A stretch of 64,000 nt of DNA, from NCBI RefSeq assembly GCF_033100135.1, contig NZ_CP136920.1, positions 1,178,001-1,242,000 on the forward strand. Direction: 5' to 3'. Shown one piece after another: positions 9,168 through 18,352 of this stretch. How positions within the stretch are numbered: the first letter of the stretch is position 1; the number at the start of each line of letters is the position of its first letter. Made by a program: the position numbers and the translations under genes. The notes under the pieces were generated by a model. It saw only the letters and a list, made by a program, of their open reading frames with translations. It did not search any database and was not told where the DNA came from. The DNA comes from Rubellicoccus peritrichatus. GTDB taxonomy: Bacteria > Verrucomicrobiota > Verrucomicrobiia > Opitutales > Cerasicoccaceae.

Positions 9168-9890
9168 ATGAATTCAGAAAAAACAGAGAAATCGACTGTT
9201 GAAGAGATTCGGGCTCGTTTTGATGCCGATGTCGAGCGTTTTTCTAATTTGAGTATTGGGCAGGAGGCAGCTATGGATTCTGCATTGTGCATGGAGCTGA
9301 TTGCAGATGCTGCTGCCGCAGTAACACCGAGGGCCAGTGCCGTTTTGGATATTGGCTGCGGTGCAGGCAACTATACCCTGATGTTGCTACAGCGTTTAAG
9401 GGGGCTGAATTGCACTTTGCTTGATTTGAGTCAGCCGATGCTGGAGCGTGCGAGTGAGCGAGTTGACGCATTTGGTGCTGGTTCGGTTTCCGTGATTCAA
9501 GCGGATGTGCGTGATGCCGATTTTGAAGCAGGCTCTTTTGATATCATCCTGGCTGCTGCTGTCTTGCATCACCTACGGAGTGATGAGGAATGGCGCGAGG
9601 TTTTTACCAAACTTTATCAATGGCTGAGGCCAGGGGGCGCTATTTGGATCTATGATATGACCCGTGCGGCTATTCATCAGCTTGATGCTTTGAAGCAGGA
9701 GCGTTACAGTGCCTACTTGATGGGCTTACAGGGAGAAGAATATCGGGACAAGGTCTTCGCTTATATTGAGAAGGAGGACACGCCGCATTCATTGCCTTTT
9801 CAATTGGATCTACTGAGAGAAGTTGGTTTCAGCGCTGTTGAAGTGCTTCACAAGAATGGTCCGTTCGCGGCCTTTGGGGCAATGAAGTAA
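9168..9890 (+). CDS. Class I SAM-dependent methyltransferase
   Basis: 240 residues from ATG 9168, chosen because AGAGGT at 9159-9164 is a good ribosome-binding site; the earlier ATG at 9147 lies inside the palindrome. The Rossmann-fold SAM motifs are clear: motif [14 protein letters not shown], acidic end of beta2 in LLDLSQPML, motif [11 protein letters not shown], then [13 protein letters not shown] and the post-motif [12 protein letters not shown]. The substrate cannot be told; overall form is like small-molecule or CmoA-like methyltransferases. It is divergent from the GntR-PurM gene and shares the candidate operator, so it may be co-regulated with purine synthesis (inference). Confidence 0.85.
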   Translation: MNSEKTEKSTVEEIRARFDADVERFSNLSIGQEAAMDSALCMELIADAAAAVTPRASAVLDIGCGAGNYTLMLLQRLRGLNCTLLDLSQPMLERASERVDAFGAGSVSVIQADVRDADFEAGSFDIILAAAVLHHLRSDEEWREVFTKLYQWLRPGGAIWIYDMTRAAIHQLDALKQERYSAYLMGLQGEEYRDKVFAYIEKEDTPHSLPFQLDLLREVGFSAVEVLHKNGPFAAFGAMK

Positions 9891-9901
9891 GGAGTCAGTA
9901 T

Positions 9902-10366
9902 TTACAAAAAGCTTTTATTTGAAGAGTGCAGCCTTGCTGTTCCACCCACGACTATTGCCGCACTGATTAAGACAAGGTTTTTGATGATGTATTGGCCTTC
10001 CATCGTTAGGCCAAATGGCGGCTGAGTGAAGCATACATGGGGTAACAGCAAAAGTGGTAATGCCGTTCCAGGCATTTGGAGGAGAAGCAGTAACAACGAA
10101 ACCCTGATCAAAGGCCGCCATAGTAGAAAGAAGCCTATCAGGGCTTCCCAGTATCCAAGGATTGGCAGAAATACATCGGGAGGAAGCCAGTAAACCGTAT
10201 TTTTAACCAGTTCTTCTGCCGGACTTACTCCAAAGACTTTGAGTAAGCCGAACCACATGAAAATCACGGCGAGAGAAAGCCGTAAAAGCAAAACGCCGTA
10301 CTTTTGAAGAACACCAATAATCGCCTCATCAATTTTGTTTAGGACGAAAGTTGTTTTATTATACAT
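9902..10366 (-). CDS. DoxX-like inner-membrane protein
   Basis: A 154-residue protein with four predicted membrane segments and the DoxX/DUF417 pattern: LLRLSLAVIFMWFGLLKVFG, then GYWEALIGFFLLW and the last segment IIKNLVLISAAIVVGG. AGAAGG just upstream of ATG 10366 is a clear ribosome-binding site. DoxX relatives are linked to redox balance and detoxification at the membrane, but biochemical roles vary. It converges with the methyltransferase gene and follows thrH on the same strand with a 49-bp gap. Confidence 0.78.
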   Translation of the reverse strand: MYNKTTFVLNKIDEAIIGVLQKYGVLLLRLSLAVIFMWFGLLKVFGVSPAEELVKNTVYWLPPDVFLPILGYWEALIGFFLLWRPLIRVSLLLLLLQMPGTALPLLLLPHVCFTQPPFGLTMEGQYIIKNLVLISAAIVVGGTARLHSSNKSFL

Positions 10367-10415
10367 AAGACCTTCTCAATTACGTGGACAAAGAGCAGGC
10401 TTTATTGGTTATTCA

Positions 10416-11018
10416 TCAAATCCCGAGTTTGACCAATTCAGCCTTTAGGGCGTCGTGGTTTCTCGCGACTGGAAAGTCCGGATATTCGGCGGCAAATTGG
10501 TCAGCCGGGCAGTAGAGTATCCCGTGATCTGCGCTTTGCAGCATGGAAAGGTCGTTGTAGGAGTCGCCTGCCGCAATGATTCCGAAGTTGAGTGAACGCA
10601 GGGCCTCAACGGCTTTGCGCTTCTGGTCATCCTGCCGGAGTTTGTAACCAGTGACTCTTCCTTCCGGATCGAGGATTAGTTCATGGCAGAACAGGGTGGG
10701 AAACCCGAGTTGCGCCATCAGTGGGCTGGCAAATTGTGCGAAGGTATCTGAAAGTATGATGACACGGGTTTGGGATGTCAGCCAACTTATGAATTCCTTG
10801 GCTCCATCAAGTGGGCTAAGTGTCCCAATGACCTCCTGGATTTTTGGCAAGCGGATGTCGTGCTTGGCCAGGATATCTAACCGGTAGTGCATGAGCTTGT
10901 CATAGTCCGGTTCGTCCCGCGTGGTGCGCATGAGGGCTTCGACACCGGTTTCGGCAGCGACGGCTTTCCAGATCTCAGGTATGAGGACGCCTTCCAGGTC
11001 GAGACAAACAATATTCAT
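10416..11018 (-). CDS. thrH: ThrH: phosphoserine phosphatase / phosphoserine:homoserine phosphotransferase
   Basis: A 200-residue HAD-superfamily protein matching the ThrH family over its length. Motif I is CLDLEGVLIPEIW (Asp nucleophile and second Asp replaced by Glu as in ThrH), motif II is ILSDTFAQF, and motif IV is AAGDSYNDLSML. Other family segments are TTRDEPDYDKLM, GFPTLFCHELILD and YKLRQDDQKR. ThrH removes phosphate from phosphoserine and can pass it to homoserine, linking serine and threonine synthesis. Length is standard. Neighbours give no pathway context. Confidence 0.93.
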   Translation of the reverse strand: MNIVCLDLEGVLIPEIWKAVAAETGVEALMRTTRDEPDYDKLMHYRLDILAKHDIRLPKIQEVIGTLSPLDGAKEFISWLTSQTRVIILSDTFAQFASPLMAQLGFPTLFCHELILDPEGRVTGYKLRQDDQKRKAVEALRSLNFGIIAAGDSYNDLSMLQSADHGILYCPADQFAAEYPDFPVARNHDALKAELVKLGI

Positions 11019-11051
11019 GTGGCAGATGCTTTAGCGGGTAACATCGTCCGG

Positions 11052-11882
11052 TCAAGCATGGACATTGAATAAGAATAGCCACGGAACTAATAAAATGGCG
11101 TCGGCGAGGACGCGAAACAGCTCTGGTTTGATGTTGTATTCCTGAATACCAATTATGGTCAGGCCAATGGCTGCGCCGGCGACAGGTCCATCTGTCTCAA
11201 TAAGGCTTTCAGGTAAAAAAAGCCCGACAAACAGCACGAAGAGGGCGATGATTTGGAATTGGAATATCTGGAGTCCTGATGAGTTTGCAATGGATTGTCG
11301 GCCCATAGTGGCATCGAACTCGATTTCCTTCGCGGCAATCATGCTGCAGTTGATAAAGCAAAGCAGTCCGAACAGTCCAAGTGGAACAAGTATTCCTGGC
11401 CAGAGAGCGGGTTCATTTGAAAGAAAAGTGCCCACTCCGGCCATGTATATCAATGAAATGCGCGCTTCTTTGGGGATACTCAGTCTGGTCTGTATTTGTG
11501 AGAGCACAGTATGGATTAGCGCCAGAAAGACGACAATGAGCCCGCTCAATATCTGGATTCGGTCAAGGCTGCGGATGGCAAGAAACAGATCTGTAATCAG
11601 TATGATTAACCATAGGACAAAGAACGGCATGGCCCATCGCTTTATGAACTGGTGCCGGACAGTGGGAAGTTGGGCAAGGGGCAGCTTCCGTACATCCAGC
11701 CAGCGGTCAGCGATATAGACAAGCCATATGGATAGTCCGAGCACGACTGCTGGGGCTATGCCGATTTGGACGCCGTTGGCTTGAGCCAGAGCTATTAGCC
11801 AGCCAACACCGACAAGGGATGCATCCAATGCGAGCACATTAGGCCATTGCCACCATTTGGGCCACTGTGAGTTAGCTGCCAT
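11052..11882 (-). CDS. UbiA-like polytopic membrane protein
   Basis: About 276 residues from ATG 11882; TTG 11921 would add 13 residues. Eight or so hydrophobic helices are visible. Two acidic motifs sit at the places expected for UbiA prenyltransferases: YIADRWLDVRK after the second helix (compare NDxxDxxxD) and KEIEFDATMGRQS later (compare DxxxD followed by GR.S/T). Both are degenerate, so prenyl transfer is uncertain. The start region overlaps or abuts the 5' region of the divergent ion-channel gene. UbiA enzymes attach prenyl chains to aromatic head groups of quinones and other lipids; the substrate here is unknown. Confidence 0.6.
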   Translation of the reverse strand: MAANSQWPKWWQWPNVLALDASLVGVGWLIALAQANGVQIGIAPAVVLGLSIWLVYIADRWLDVRKLPLAQLPTVRHQFIKRWAMPFFVLWLIILITDLFLAIRSLDRIQILSGLIVVFLALIHTVLSQIQTRLSIPKEARISLIYMAGVGTFLSNEPALWPGILVPLGLFGLLCFINCSMIAAKEIEFDATMGRQSIANSSGLQIFQFQIIALFVLFVGLFLPESLIETDGPVAGAAIGLTIIGIQEYNIKPELFRVLADAILLVPWLFLFNVHA

Positions 11883-11960
11883 GCCGATTTGGAGCACAAG
11901 GCCATGGGCGGCGTAATGCAAGTTGACAAAATACTTATGCTTACAATCCTGCGAATTGCT

Positions 11961-13040
11961 ATGTTTCAGATACTGCTGCGAAGAATTTCAAATCACCTGC
12001 CGCAATTTTTGCTGCTTTTTGCTTTTCCGGCGGTGCTATCTGCAATCGATGCAGGCATGCCAAATCCGCCTGGGCATCCTACGGTGGTTAGAGTCGATCT
12101 TTTTCTCGCTGATATCATCAACATGGATGAACTCAATGAGTCTTTCGAAATTGAACTGATACTGGCGGCTACCTGGGATGATCCACGGCTTGCTTTTGAT
12201 TCGGAAGCCGAAGGTGTGGGAAGAAAAATATATCAAGGTGAGTTCCAGTTCAATGAGGTCTTTACGGGGTGGTGGCCTCAGTTCCTGATTCTTAACGAAA
12301 TCGGCTCCGGTGATACGAATGCTATCAAAATTGAAGTTTATCCAGATGGGGCTGTGCGTTACCTGGAGCAACGCAACGTTACTCTCGAAACCCCGATGTC
12401 TTTGAAACGCTTTCCTTTTGATGAGCAGACTCTCAAGGCCTACATTATTGCTTTTGGCGATGGAAAGCGGGAAGTCATTTTGGAGGCCGATGAAAACCTG
12501 CTTAGCCCGACTGACCAGTATTCAAAAAATAATCGCAAGGTGAATATTGCGCAGTGGGATTTGAAGGGCATCCATGTTGAAGCAGGCGATGTCGAGTATC
12601 GTTATTATGGCGAGGATCAAAAAGTTTCCCAACTTATCCTCAGCGTGGATATGAAGCGTAAGTCGGCTAACATCATTTGGAAAGTTATTGTCCCGCTGAT
12701 TATCCTGGTTTCCATGATGTGGGCAGTTTTCTGGATGAATACCGATGACCTTCCCGATCGCTTGAATATTTCGTTTATTGGTATCCTTACGATTGTCGCC
12801 TACCAGTTCCTGATCGATGGAAATATGCCGCGTATTTCCTATTTCACCTTCACCGATGCAGTGCTGCTGTTCTCTTTTGTCATCATGGTTGGGACTATTT
12901 TCCAGAGTTTGATTGTTTACAACCTGTCCAAGAATGGGCGACAGGCGATTGCACATCGTATTGATGTGATTTCCCGATGTGGATTCCCGATCGTTTACTT
13001 TCTCGTTTTGCTTGGCTGCTACCTGAATTATATCCGCTGA
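11961..13040 (+). CDS. Prokaryotic pentameric ligand-gated ion channel (Cys-loop receptor family)
   Basis: 359 residues from ATG 11961, chosen because it opens a signal peptide (n-region with RR, then LLLFAFPAVLSA); earlier ATGs at 11904, 11916 and 11937 are possible. Residues 30-238 form a beta-rich extracellular domain with the family's Pro-loop RFPFDEQTL (FPFD at about 151-154, the prokaryotic equivalent of the Cys-loop) and WDDPRL. Four membrane helices follow: M1 about 239-259, pore helix M2 about 268-285, M3 about 296-320, M4 about 342-358, with the conserved M2-M3 loop GNMPRISYFTFTDAVLL. Length and order equal GLIC/ELIC-type channels. Ligand and ion selectivity cannot be read from sequence. 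Confidence 0.9.
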   Translation: MFQILLRRISNHLPQFLLLFAFPAVLSAIDAGMPNPPGHPTVVRVDLFLADIINMDELNESFEIELILAATWDDPRLAFDSEAEGVGRKIYQGEFQFNEVFTGWWPQFLILNEIGSGDTNAIKIEVYPDGAVRYLEQRNVTLETPMSLKRFPFDEQTLKAYIIAFGDGKREVILEADENLLSPTDQYSKNNRKVNIAQWDLKGIHVEAGDVEYRYYGEDQKVSQLILSVDMKRKSANIIWKVIVPLIILVSMMWAVFWMNTDDLPDRLNISFIGILTIVAYQFLIDGNMPRISYFTFTDAVLLFSFVIMVGTIFQSLIVYNLSKNGRQAIAHRIDVISRCGFPIVYFLVLLGCYLNYIR

Positions 13041-13050
13041 GCGAAGTGCT

Positions 13051-13246
13051 CTAGTGCTCTGTCATTCTTGATATGATGAGTAGTCTTAACGACTTTTATG
13101 AAGCACGCAAAAGGTAGCGTCCGGCGTCCCGCCGGACATGTCCCCTGAGAGGCAACACCGTGGCCAGCGGGACGCTGGCCGCTACCTATCATCAATACAT
13201 TCCTTAAGAAATCATACTCATCATTTAACGCGTGACAGAGCTCTAG
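13051..13246. mobile_element. CTAG-bounded inverted-repeat element A (MITE-like, no transposase)
   Basis: Seen directly: the left end reads CTAGTGCTCTGTCA (13051-13064) and the reverse complement of the right end reads CTAGAGCTCTGTCA (13246 back to 13233), 13 of 14 matching; both arms continue to a GATGAGTA block a few bases further in. The interior carries the GGTAGC double-hairpin repeat. No ORF inside. The right CTAG (13243-13246) contains the TAG stop of the adjacent minus-strand gene. CTAG at both ends may be a target-site duplication (inference). Confidence 0.65.
13112..13187. repeat. REP-like double-hairpin repeat, copy 1
   Basis: 76 bp bounded by AGGTAGC and GCTACCT. Inside are two perfect hairpins: GTCCGGCG-TCC-CGCCGGAC and GGCCAGCG-GGA-CGCTGGCC. 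A second copy lies at 36947-37021. The two copies differ by compensating changes in a stem. Function unknown; such palindromes can end transcription or protect mRNA 3' ends. Confidence 0.85.
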
Positions 13247-15189
13247 ATTCCGTAGCCAAGCTGATTCATCAATTTCTCGCCGGTGCGTTCAATGCCGAGT
13301 CGTGATGCTTTGGATGCAGGGTAAAGGTCTTGTGCGGTTAGGTAACGATTGAGGGCGATGGCGAATTCGTCATTGGCTTCAGCGCGTTCTGCTGCGTTGA
13401 GCATGGAAACAAACTCTGCGACTCGTGGTGCAAGTTTTGCCTGGCTGCGGGCAAGGTTGGGGTCTTCGGGTTCAATTTCTGCCGCGCTCATGAGGATTTC
13501 CCAGGCGGCGTAGGCATTGTCCTGGGCAGCAAGTTCGTTGGCCTGTGCGATGAGGATGTCCACTTTACCAATACGTTCGACTGCTTCTTTGAGCTGTTGT
13601 GAGCGAGTCGGGTCACGCATCAGTGCAGCCCCGAATTCCGTTCTGCGATCAAAGATGGAACGGTAGTCATTGCGGGAGTATGCTTCGTCAAAGAACAAGG
13701 TGGCCTGGCTGGATATATCGGCCTTGTTGGCCATGTCGTGGGTGTAGTTTTTAACTGCAGGGTTGAGCGGCCAGATTTGTGTGGCGCGCGCAAGTCCGGC
13801 TTCTGCTTTGGTAAAGTCTCCGAGGGCAACAGCTTGTTGGGCTGACATGAGAGACAGGTTGCTAAGCCGTTGTGCTGAACGGACGCCTGAAAGAATTCGT
13901 GATGCGGGGAAGTCGTAGGCCAGGCTCTGGACTTTTTCGACGACCTTCTCGACTTCGCCGTAATCTTTCAGATCGAGGAGGTTTTTAACTTCGGTGACTG
14001 AGCGATAGACTTCGAGGAGGCGCTTTTTCCGGTCAACCGGGAATTGAAGGACTGCTGTCTGGTACTCGCCTAGAAGGTAGGTTTCCTGCAGGCGCTCCAT
14101 CGCGGCGAAGAGCTCGTTATTGTCGTAAAGGCTGTCAACGGTGTTCATACCAATGCGAACATCGCCGATTGCTTCGCGTGCCAGTAGTTCGATGGTCTCA
14201 ACGGTTGGTTGGAAGTCGGATATGGGCATGAAATTGCTCAGCTCATTCATACCAACCTGAACCTGCTGGTGCGAGCCACGGAAGACATAGCGATAGAATG
14301 TGGCCGCTATGAGGCAATGTTCGTAGCGCCGTGAGAGTAGTAGGTTGACGATCTGTGATTGAAATTGAAGTTTTGCCTGTAGCCCATTGGTTACGGTTTG
14401 CGTTTCCATTGCAGCAATCCGCGTCTTGGTTTCGGCCAGTCTTTCGGCGGTAAACGTGGCGTCGGTTACCCCTTCCCAGACTTCACCAGTGTGTCGGCCT
14501 TGTGCTTTGTCGCGCTGTGTTTGTTCAAACTTCTTTTCGTCCAGCCATGAGTTGGAAGAGAGATCCCGTTCCAGGCGTTGGCGTTCCTCTGACATGAGGA
14601 TTTTAGCTTTTGAAATATTCTGGTTCTCATCACGAACTCGCCAGATGTTGTAAACCTGATTGGCGACGACCAGTGATGTGCCATTGTCCAGCTCGTAGCG
14701 TCCGGCAACAAAAAGCAGCTTCCAGGCCTGGAAGATTTCGTCATTGAGCTCTTCGGCGTCTTTCATATCGTCTTCGCCTGCGAGTGAGAGGAGCTCGGAG
14801 ATGCGCTTTAGAATACCGAGGTAAATTTCGTCATCGTCGCTGATACGAGGCGAAGCCAGATAGCGTTCGAAGCGAGCACGGGCTACACGTGAGCTACCGA
14901 TATTGAAAGTGCGCCCTTTCCAATTGAGTGTGCCTTCCTCAAAATCAACTGAGTCGTTGTCTGTATCAAATGCTCTATCTGCAAAGTTTTCCGCTGTTTG
15001 CCCCTCGATCAGTGTTGGCAGGGGTGTCACGTTCATCGTGTTGGTGTTGTCCGAAGTGGGTGTTGGTGCCGCCGGTGCTGTTGCCATACCACCACTGCTT
15101 TGACCGCCAAATGGATTAGGCGGTGGAGCCTGTGCCTCAACGAGAAGCGGGATCAGACAGGCAAGGAGGGAAAGGGTTGGCTTTTTCAT
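13243..15189 (-). CDS. Secreted helical-repeat (TPR-like) protein of unknown function
   Basis: 648 residues from ATG 15189; an open frame extends 15 codons further but the ATG opens a signal peptide (MKKPTLSLLACLIPLLVEAQ). A Pro/Ala/Thr-rich low-complexity stretch follows (residues about 20-60). Then come long amphipathic helices in which alanine-rich pairs recur (NELAAQDNAYAAWEILMSAA, AERAEANDEFAIALNRYL), typical of TPR-like scaffolds. No catalytic motif is visible. It is probably periplasmic and may act as a scaffold for an envelope complex (inference). The small membrane protein gene at 15260-15679 lies 70 bp upstream in the same direction. TATAAT at about 15210-15215 on the minus strand is a possible -10 box. 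The stop TAG lies within the end of repeat element A. Confidence 0.75.
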   Translation of the reverse strand: MKKPTLSLLACLIPLLVEAQAPPPNPFGGQSSGGMATAPAAPTPTSDNTNTMNVTPLPTLIEGQTAENFADRAFDTDNDSVDFEEGTLNWKGRTFNIGSSRVARARFERYLASPRISDDDEIYLGILKRISELLSLAGEDDMKDAEELNDEIFQAWKLLFVAGRYELDNGTSLVVANQVYNIWRVRDENQNISKAKILMSEERQRLERDLSSNSWLDEKKFEQTQRDKAQGRHTGEVWEGVTDATFTAERLAETKTRIAAMETQTVTNGLQAKLQFQSQIVNLLLSRRYEHCLIAATFYRYVFRGSHQQVQVGMNELSNFMPISDFQPTVETIELLAREAIGDVRIGMNTVDSLYDNNELFAAMERLQETYLLGEYQTAVLQFPVDRKKRLLEVYRSVTEVKNLLDLKDYGEVEKVVEKVQSLAYDFPASRILSGVRSAQRLSNLSLMSAQQAVALGDFTKAEAGLARATQIWPLNPAVKNYTHDMANKADISSQATLFFDEAYSRNDYRSIFDRRTEFGAALMRDPTRSQQLKEAVERIGKVDILIAQANELAAQDNAYAAWEILMSAAEIEPEDPNLARSQAKLAPRVAEFVSMLNAAERAEANDEFAIALNRYLTAQDLYPASKASRLGIERTGEKLMNQLGYGI

Positions 15190-15259
15190 GATTAAAATCT
15201 GTCTTAAATTATAACACCTTGGGTTTTCTAGCAACTGGTTGGATCACTTCTGCCTCGTA

Positions 15260-15679
15260 CTAGTACTTTTCCAGATCTTCCACGTAGAGCAGGCCACCTT
15301 TTTTGACTGCGACCTGCATGTGATAGCGTTGACCTGTATGAAGGCTTTGCTGGAGCTCATCGGGAACAAAAACGGCGAGTCTACCTGTGTCTCCCTCCGG
15401 AATGACAGCGAGCAGCCGCCCGGTGCCTTCTTCCCACAGTAGGAGGGAATGAACCTGGCCGGTCAGGCGATACTGGTTCCCAAGAAAGTTTTCCGGACTG
15501 CGCCGGTATTCGGCAGAGGGCAGTGGCTCAAGACCGCTATAGGAGCCTCCTTTGAGCAGTAAAACAGCTCCAATAACAATGACTGCACCGATAATGACAA
15601 CAAGTGCACTTGCTATGGGACTAATCTTGCCGGCTCTGGGGGAGGGAGAAAATGATCGTTTCACGTTATTCCAATGCAT
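15260..15679 (-). CDS. Small membrane-anchored protein with OB-like periplasmic domain
   Basis: A 139-residue protein: short basic cytoplasmic N-terminus, one membrane helix (about 22-43, IASALVVIIGAVIVIGAVLL), then about 90 residues with a beta-barrel-like pattern (NQYRLTGQVHSLLLW, RLAVFVPDEL, RYHMQVAVKKGGLLYVEDL). This layout resembles OB-fold proteins such as CcmE, but the heme-binding His motif is not present. It is 70 bp upstream of, and co-directional with, the secreted TPR-like gene, so the two may act together. Function unknown. Confidence 0.68.
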   Translation of the reverse strand: MHWNNVKRSFSPSPRAGKISPIASALVVIIGAVIVIGAVLLLKGGSYSGLEPLPSAEYRRSPENFLGNQYRLTGQVHSLLLWEEGTGRLLAVIPEGDTGRLAVFVPDELQQSLHTGQRYHMQVAVKKGGLLYVEDLEKY

Positions 15680-15855
15680 CTTAAGCAGGTAAAGGCTATC
15701 ACTTTACGCAAGAGGACTAGAGGGGTTATAGCGAGAAAAAACCAGAAACCGGAAATTGTTGCGAAAAAGAAGTGCGCATTCAGAAGAAAGAAGTGAGAAG
15801 GTATACCATCTAGCATATCACTTCTGCCTTCTTTTTCACTTCCTACGCTCTTTTC

Positions 15856-17529
15856 CTACGTGTGCCACTGTTTCCGGTTACAGCCCCACCAGATCATCAT
15901 GAGCCCCACGAGTCCCTGAAGGCTCAAAACGAACAATGCCAGTGCTGGTGACGCTACCCAGTCTGTATTCTGCTGCCGAAAGGCGTCAAACAAACGTGTG
16001 TCCCGCATGGTTGTAAGGTAGCCTGCCCAGCCCCAGTAGCTGGTGATAAAGGGTCGGCAAACCCAGACTAATGCGTCGGGCAGGGCCAGGACGACGCCAG
16101 ACAGGGGGAGTTGGAAGCCAACGAGGTAGATCGAGAGTAAGGATGCTTTTTCGGCAGACTGAAAGAGTGCTGAGAAGCCGAGGCTGACGAGTGTCATCGC
16201 GCCGCAAACAAAACAGAGCGCAGTGATTTGTCCTAGCCAGGGTCCGGGAAATTCACAGATGGTTTTGACGAAAAAAGTCATCCATGCTCCCTGAATGAAT
16301 GCAATCATTAGCACGAAAATGACCTTGGATAGTGCGTAGGCAGAGTAATTCAGACCGGAAAAACGCTCTTTTTCAAACAATGTGCGTTCTGCCGCGATTT
16401 CCCTGGCTCCATTATTTGCCCCCATCAGGGTTAGCAGGATAACCTGGAACATGATCAAACCGGTAACAAGCTGCGCGGTTGAAATTTGTTCGACCTGAAA
16501 TGCAAGTTCCTGCTGTAGCTCTTCGAAGATCCCCATATTACTTCGATCGAGTGCCAGGCTTTGAATCTGTGGAAGCCCATCCCAGGCAAAGATGACCACA
16601 AGGCAGGGAAATCCGAGTGTGATGGCCAGTGTCAGTGCAAGATAGCCACGATCTCTTAAGAAAAGCACCATACGCCGCTGAAAAAGTGTGGCAAACTGAG
16701 ATAACGCTGATGGGAAAGCCACCGCTTCGCCTGAATCCGGCTCGTTTGCTTGTCTGTCCTCGGTCACTTTATCCTCCTTCTGAACGCTCTCCCATTTGGC
16801 TTTCCAATGGGCATGACCAAGTTCGGTCAAGCGATCATAGAGGTGCAATGCATCCGGGATATTAAAGTGTTGGCAAAGGCTCTCTAAATTTCCCTGAAAG
16901 ACGACTTCCCCCGCATTCACTACCGTGATGCATTCAAAATAATGAAGCTTTGCGAGGTTGTGAATGATGCAGAGAAAGGTTTTTGCGTGATCCTGTCTCA
17001 GGGTATCCAACAGCGTCAGGATTTGATCCTCCGAATTTGGATCAAGGCCGCTGGTGACTTCATCACAGACAAGGCAGGTTGGATCGAGGGTCAGTTCCAG
17101 TCCCAGGCCAAGGCGACGGAGTTGACCGCCGGAGAGCGATTCAACACGTTTTTCCCGGTGTTCCGAAAGGCCGATGGTTTCGAGTATCGATTCCAAACGG
17201 CGGGTTTGTTCGTCTTTTCCCGTGACGAATAGAGCTAATGTGTAGCCGATCGCCTCAGCAACGGTGAGTTTGGGCTGGGCAATACTGAATTGTGGAGCAA
17301 AGCCTACCCGGCCGCTTAAATCTTCAGAGCTGGTCACCGGTTGGCCGCCATATGTCACATCTCCAGTCGCCGGAATGATGCCAAGCATGGCTTTGACCAG
17401 AGTCGTTTTCCCACAGCCCGATGGTCCGATGATGGCGTTTAATGCCTGTGGTTGAAAGGCGGCTTTGGCCTCCCGTAGAATTGGCGTCCCGTCTGGCGTT
17501 TTGACGGAGAGATTGTTACATGCAAACAT
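15856..17529 (-). CDS. ABCG-type ABC transporter half-molecule (ATPase fused to permease)
   Basis: A 557-residue protein. The ATPase domain (about 1-215) has Walker A GPSGCGKTT at 35-43, the signature LSGGQLRRLGLGLEL, and Walker B CLVCDEVTSGLD. TSGLD after Walker B is characteristic of the ABCG/White group. Residues about 285-550 form an ABC-2 type permease with six helices (GYLALTLAITLGFPCLVVIFAW, LVTGLIMFQVILLTLMG and others), in the ATPase-then-permease order of ABCG. It should dimerise to export a lipid or small hydrophobic molecule; substrate unknown. No partner gene adjoins it. The flanking intergenic stretches (about 175 and 150 bp) show no clear signals. Confidence 0.88.
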   Translation of the reverse strand: MFACNNLSVKTPDGTPILREAKAAFQPQALNAIIGPSGCGKTTLVKAMLGIIPATGDVTYGGQPVTSSEDLSGRVGFAPQFSIAQPKLTVAEAIGYTLALFVTGKDEQTRRLESILETIGLSEHREKRVESLSGGQLRRLGLGLELTLDPTCLVCDEVTSGLDPNSEDQILTLLDTLRQDHAKTFLCIIHNLAKLHYFECITVVNAGEVVFQGNLESLCQHFNIPDALHLYDRLTELGHAHWKAKWESVQKEDKVTEDRQANEPDSGEAVAFPSALSQFATLFQRRMVLFLRDRGYLALTLAITLGFPCLVVIFAWDGLPQIQSLALDRSNMGIFEELQQELAFQVEQISTAQLVTGLIMFQVILLTLMGANNGAREIAAERTLFEKERFSGLNYSAYALSKVIFVLMIAFIQGAWMTFFVKTICEFPGPWLGQITALCFVCGAMTLVSLGFSALFQSAEKASLLSIYLVGFQLPLSGVVLALPDALVWVCRPFITSYWGWAGYLTTMRDTRLFDAFRQQNTDWVASPALALFVLSLQGLVGLMMIWWGCNRKQWHT

Positions 17530-17683
17530 GAATCAGATGTCTTTTCGAAAGTCTTTGAAGATGGCGCTAGTTACGATTAATCGAGTATACTCCAACAAGT
17601 GCGGAACATAAAATGCCAGAAGACAAATGCAAAATGACAACGGTATGAATCTTTAAGGGTCCTTTGGGGTTGTTATACCGCAA

Positions 17684-18295
17684 ATGAAAACGCTAAGTTC
17701 ACTTATCATGAAACGCATGGCAATTATAAGCGCGCTTCTACTGTGCGCGGCTATTACCCCGCTTGATGCTCTACAGGTCCGCAATGGAACCTTAAACAAC
17801 AAACGGCTTTTTGGAATTGAGTTTGGTAACGGGACGTCTTTTTACGGTCGCCATGATCGAATTAACTCGGCGTCACTTCAGACTTACCAGAGCGGTCCCT
17901 ATATCGTGACGGAGATGGTCATTGATCTCGCTAGCAGTGATGTCGCTCTCAGGGTGTACCACACTGAGCTGATGAACGCATCTGATCTTCAATCGCGTTT
18001 GCCGGATGGCACTCCAAATGTGGCTCAAACCAATGTCCCAGCTTCGGTGCAGAAGTTGATTGATCGCGGCCGGTCGGGTGCCCAGAAAGCAAGAAGTGGT
18101 GGTTTGGTTGTGAAGGATTATCCAACATCCACTCACGCCAAAACGCTTGAGTATCGTGTTTCAGAGAAAGAAGAGCTACAGAAATTCTACAAACGCTTTA
18201 TCGATATCTACACTCAGAACGATGCTCCAGCCGACGAGAATGATGATAACGCTACGAGGGTAAAAATGGCAGGGACCGTGTTTGTTGTCGAATAG
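17684..18295 (+). CDS. Secreted protein of unknown function
   Basis: A 203-residue protein with a signal peptide; translation may start at ATG 17684 or at ATG 17708 (MKRMAIISALLLCAAITP), the latter giving the more compact signal. The mature part has a beta-rich segment (RLFGIEFGNGTSFYGRHDR, YIVTEMVIDLASSDVALRVY) and an acidic C-terminus (ENDDNATRV). I recognise no family. It is followed directly by the catalytically dead serine-hydrolase-like gene, so the two are probably one transcript and may function together in the periplasm. Confidence 0.65.
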   Translation: MKTLSSLIMKRMAIISALLLCAAITPLDALQVRNGTLNNKRLFGIEFGNGTSFYGRHDRINSASLQTYQSGPYIVTEMVIDLASSDVALRVYHTELMNASDLQSRLPDGTPNVAQTNVPASVQKLIDRGRSGAQKARSGGLVVKDYPTSTHAKTLEYRVSEKEELQKFYKRFIDIYTQNDAPADENDDNATRVKMAGTVFVVE

Positions 18296-18352
18296 TTGCG
18301 AATGGTGCGGTTCGCGCTTGTCGATTTTTCCAGAATAGCACAACAATATTGC

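Noticed and set aside
11889-11960. TTG 11889 or an early ATG as start of the ion-channel gene
   Set aside because: These add a hydrophilic leader ahead of a good signal peptide that starts at ATG 11961.
15781-15850. Inverted AGAAGTGAGAAGG / CTTCTGCCTTC stretch as terminator or mobile element
   Set aside because: Pairing is imperfect and purine/pyrimidine simple sequence explains it; similar words near 37030 are too short to define a family.
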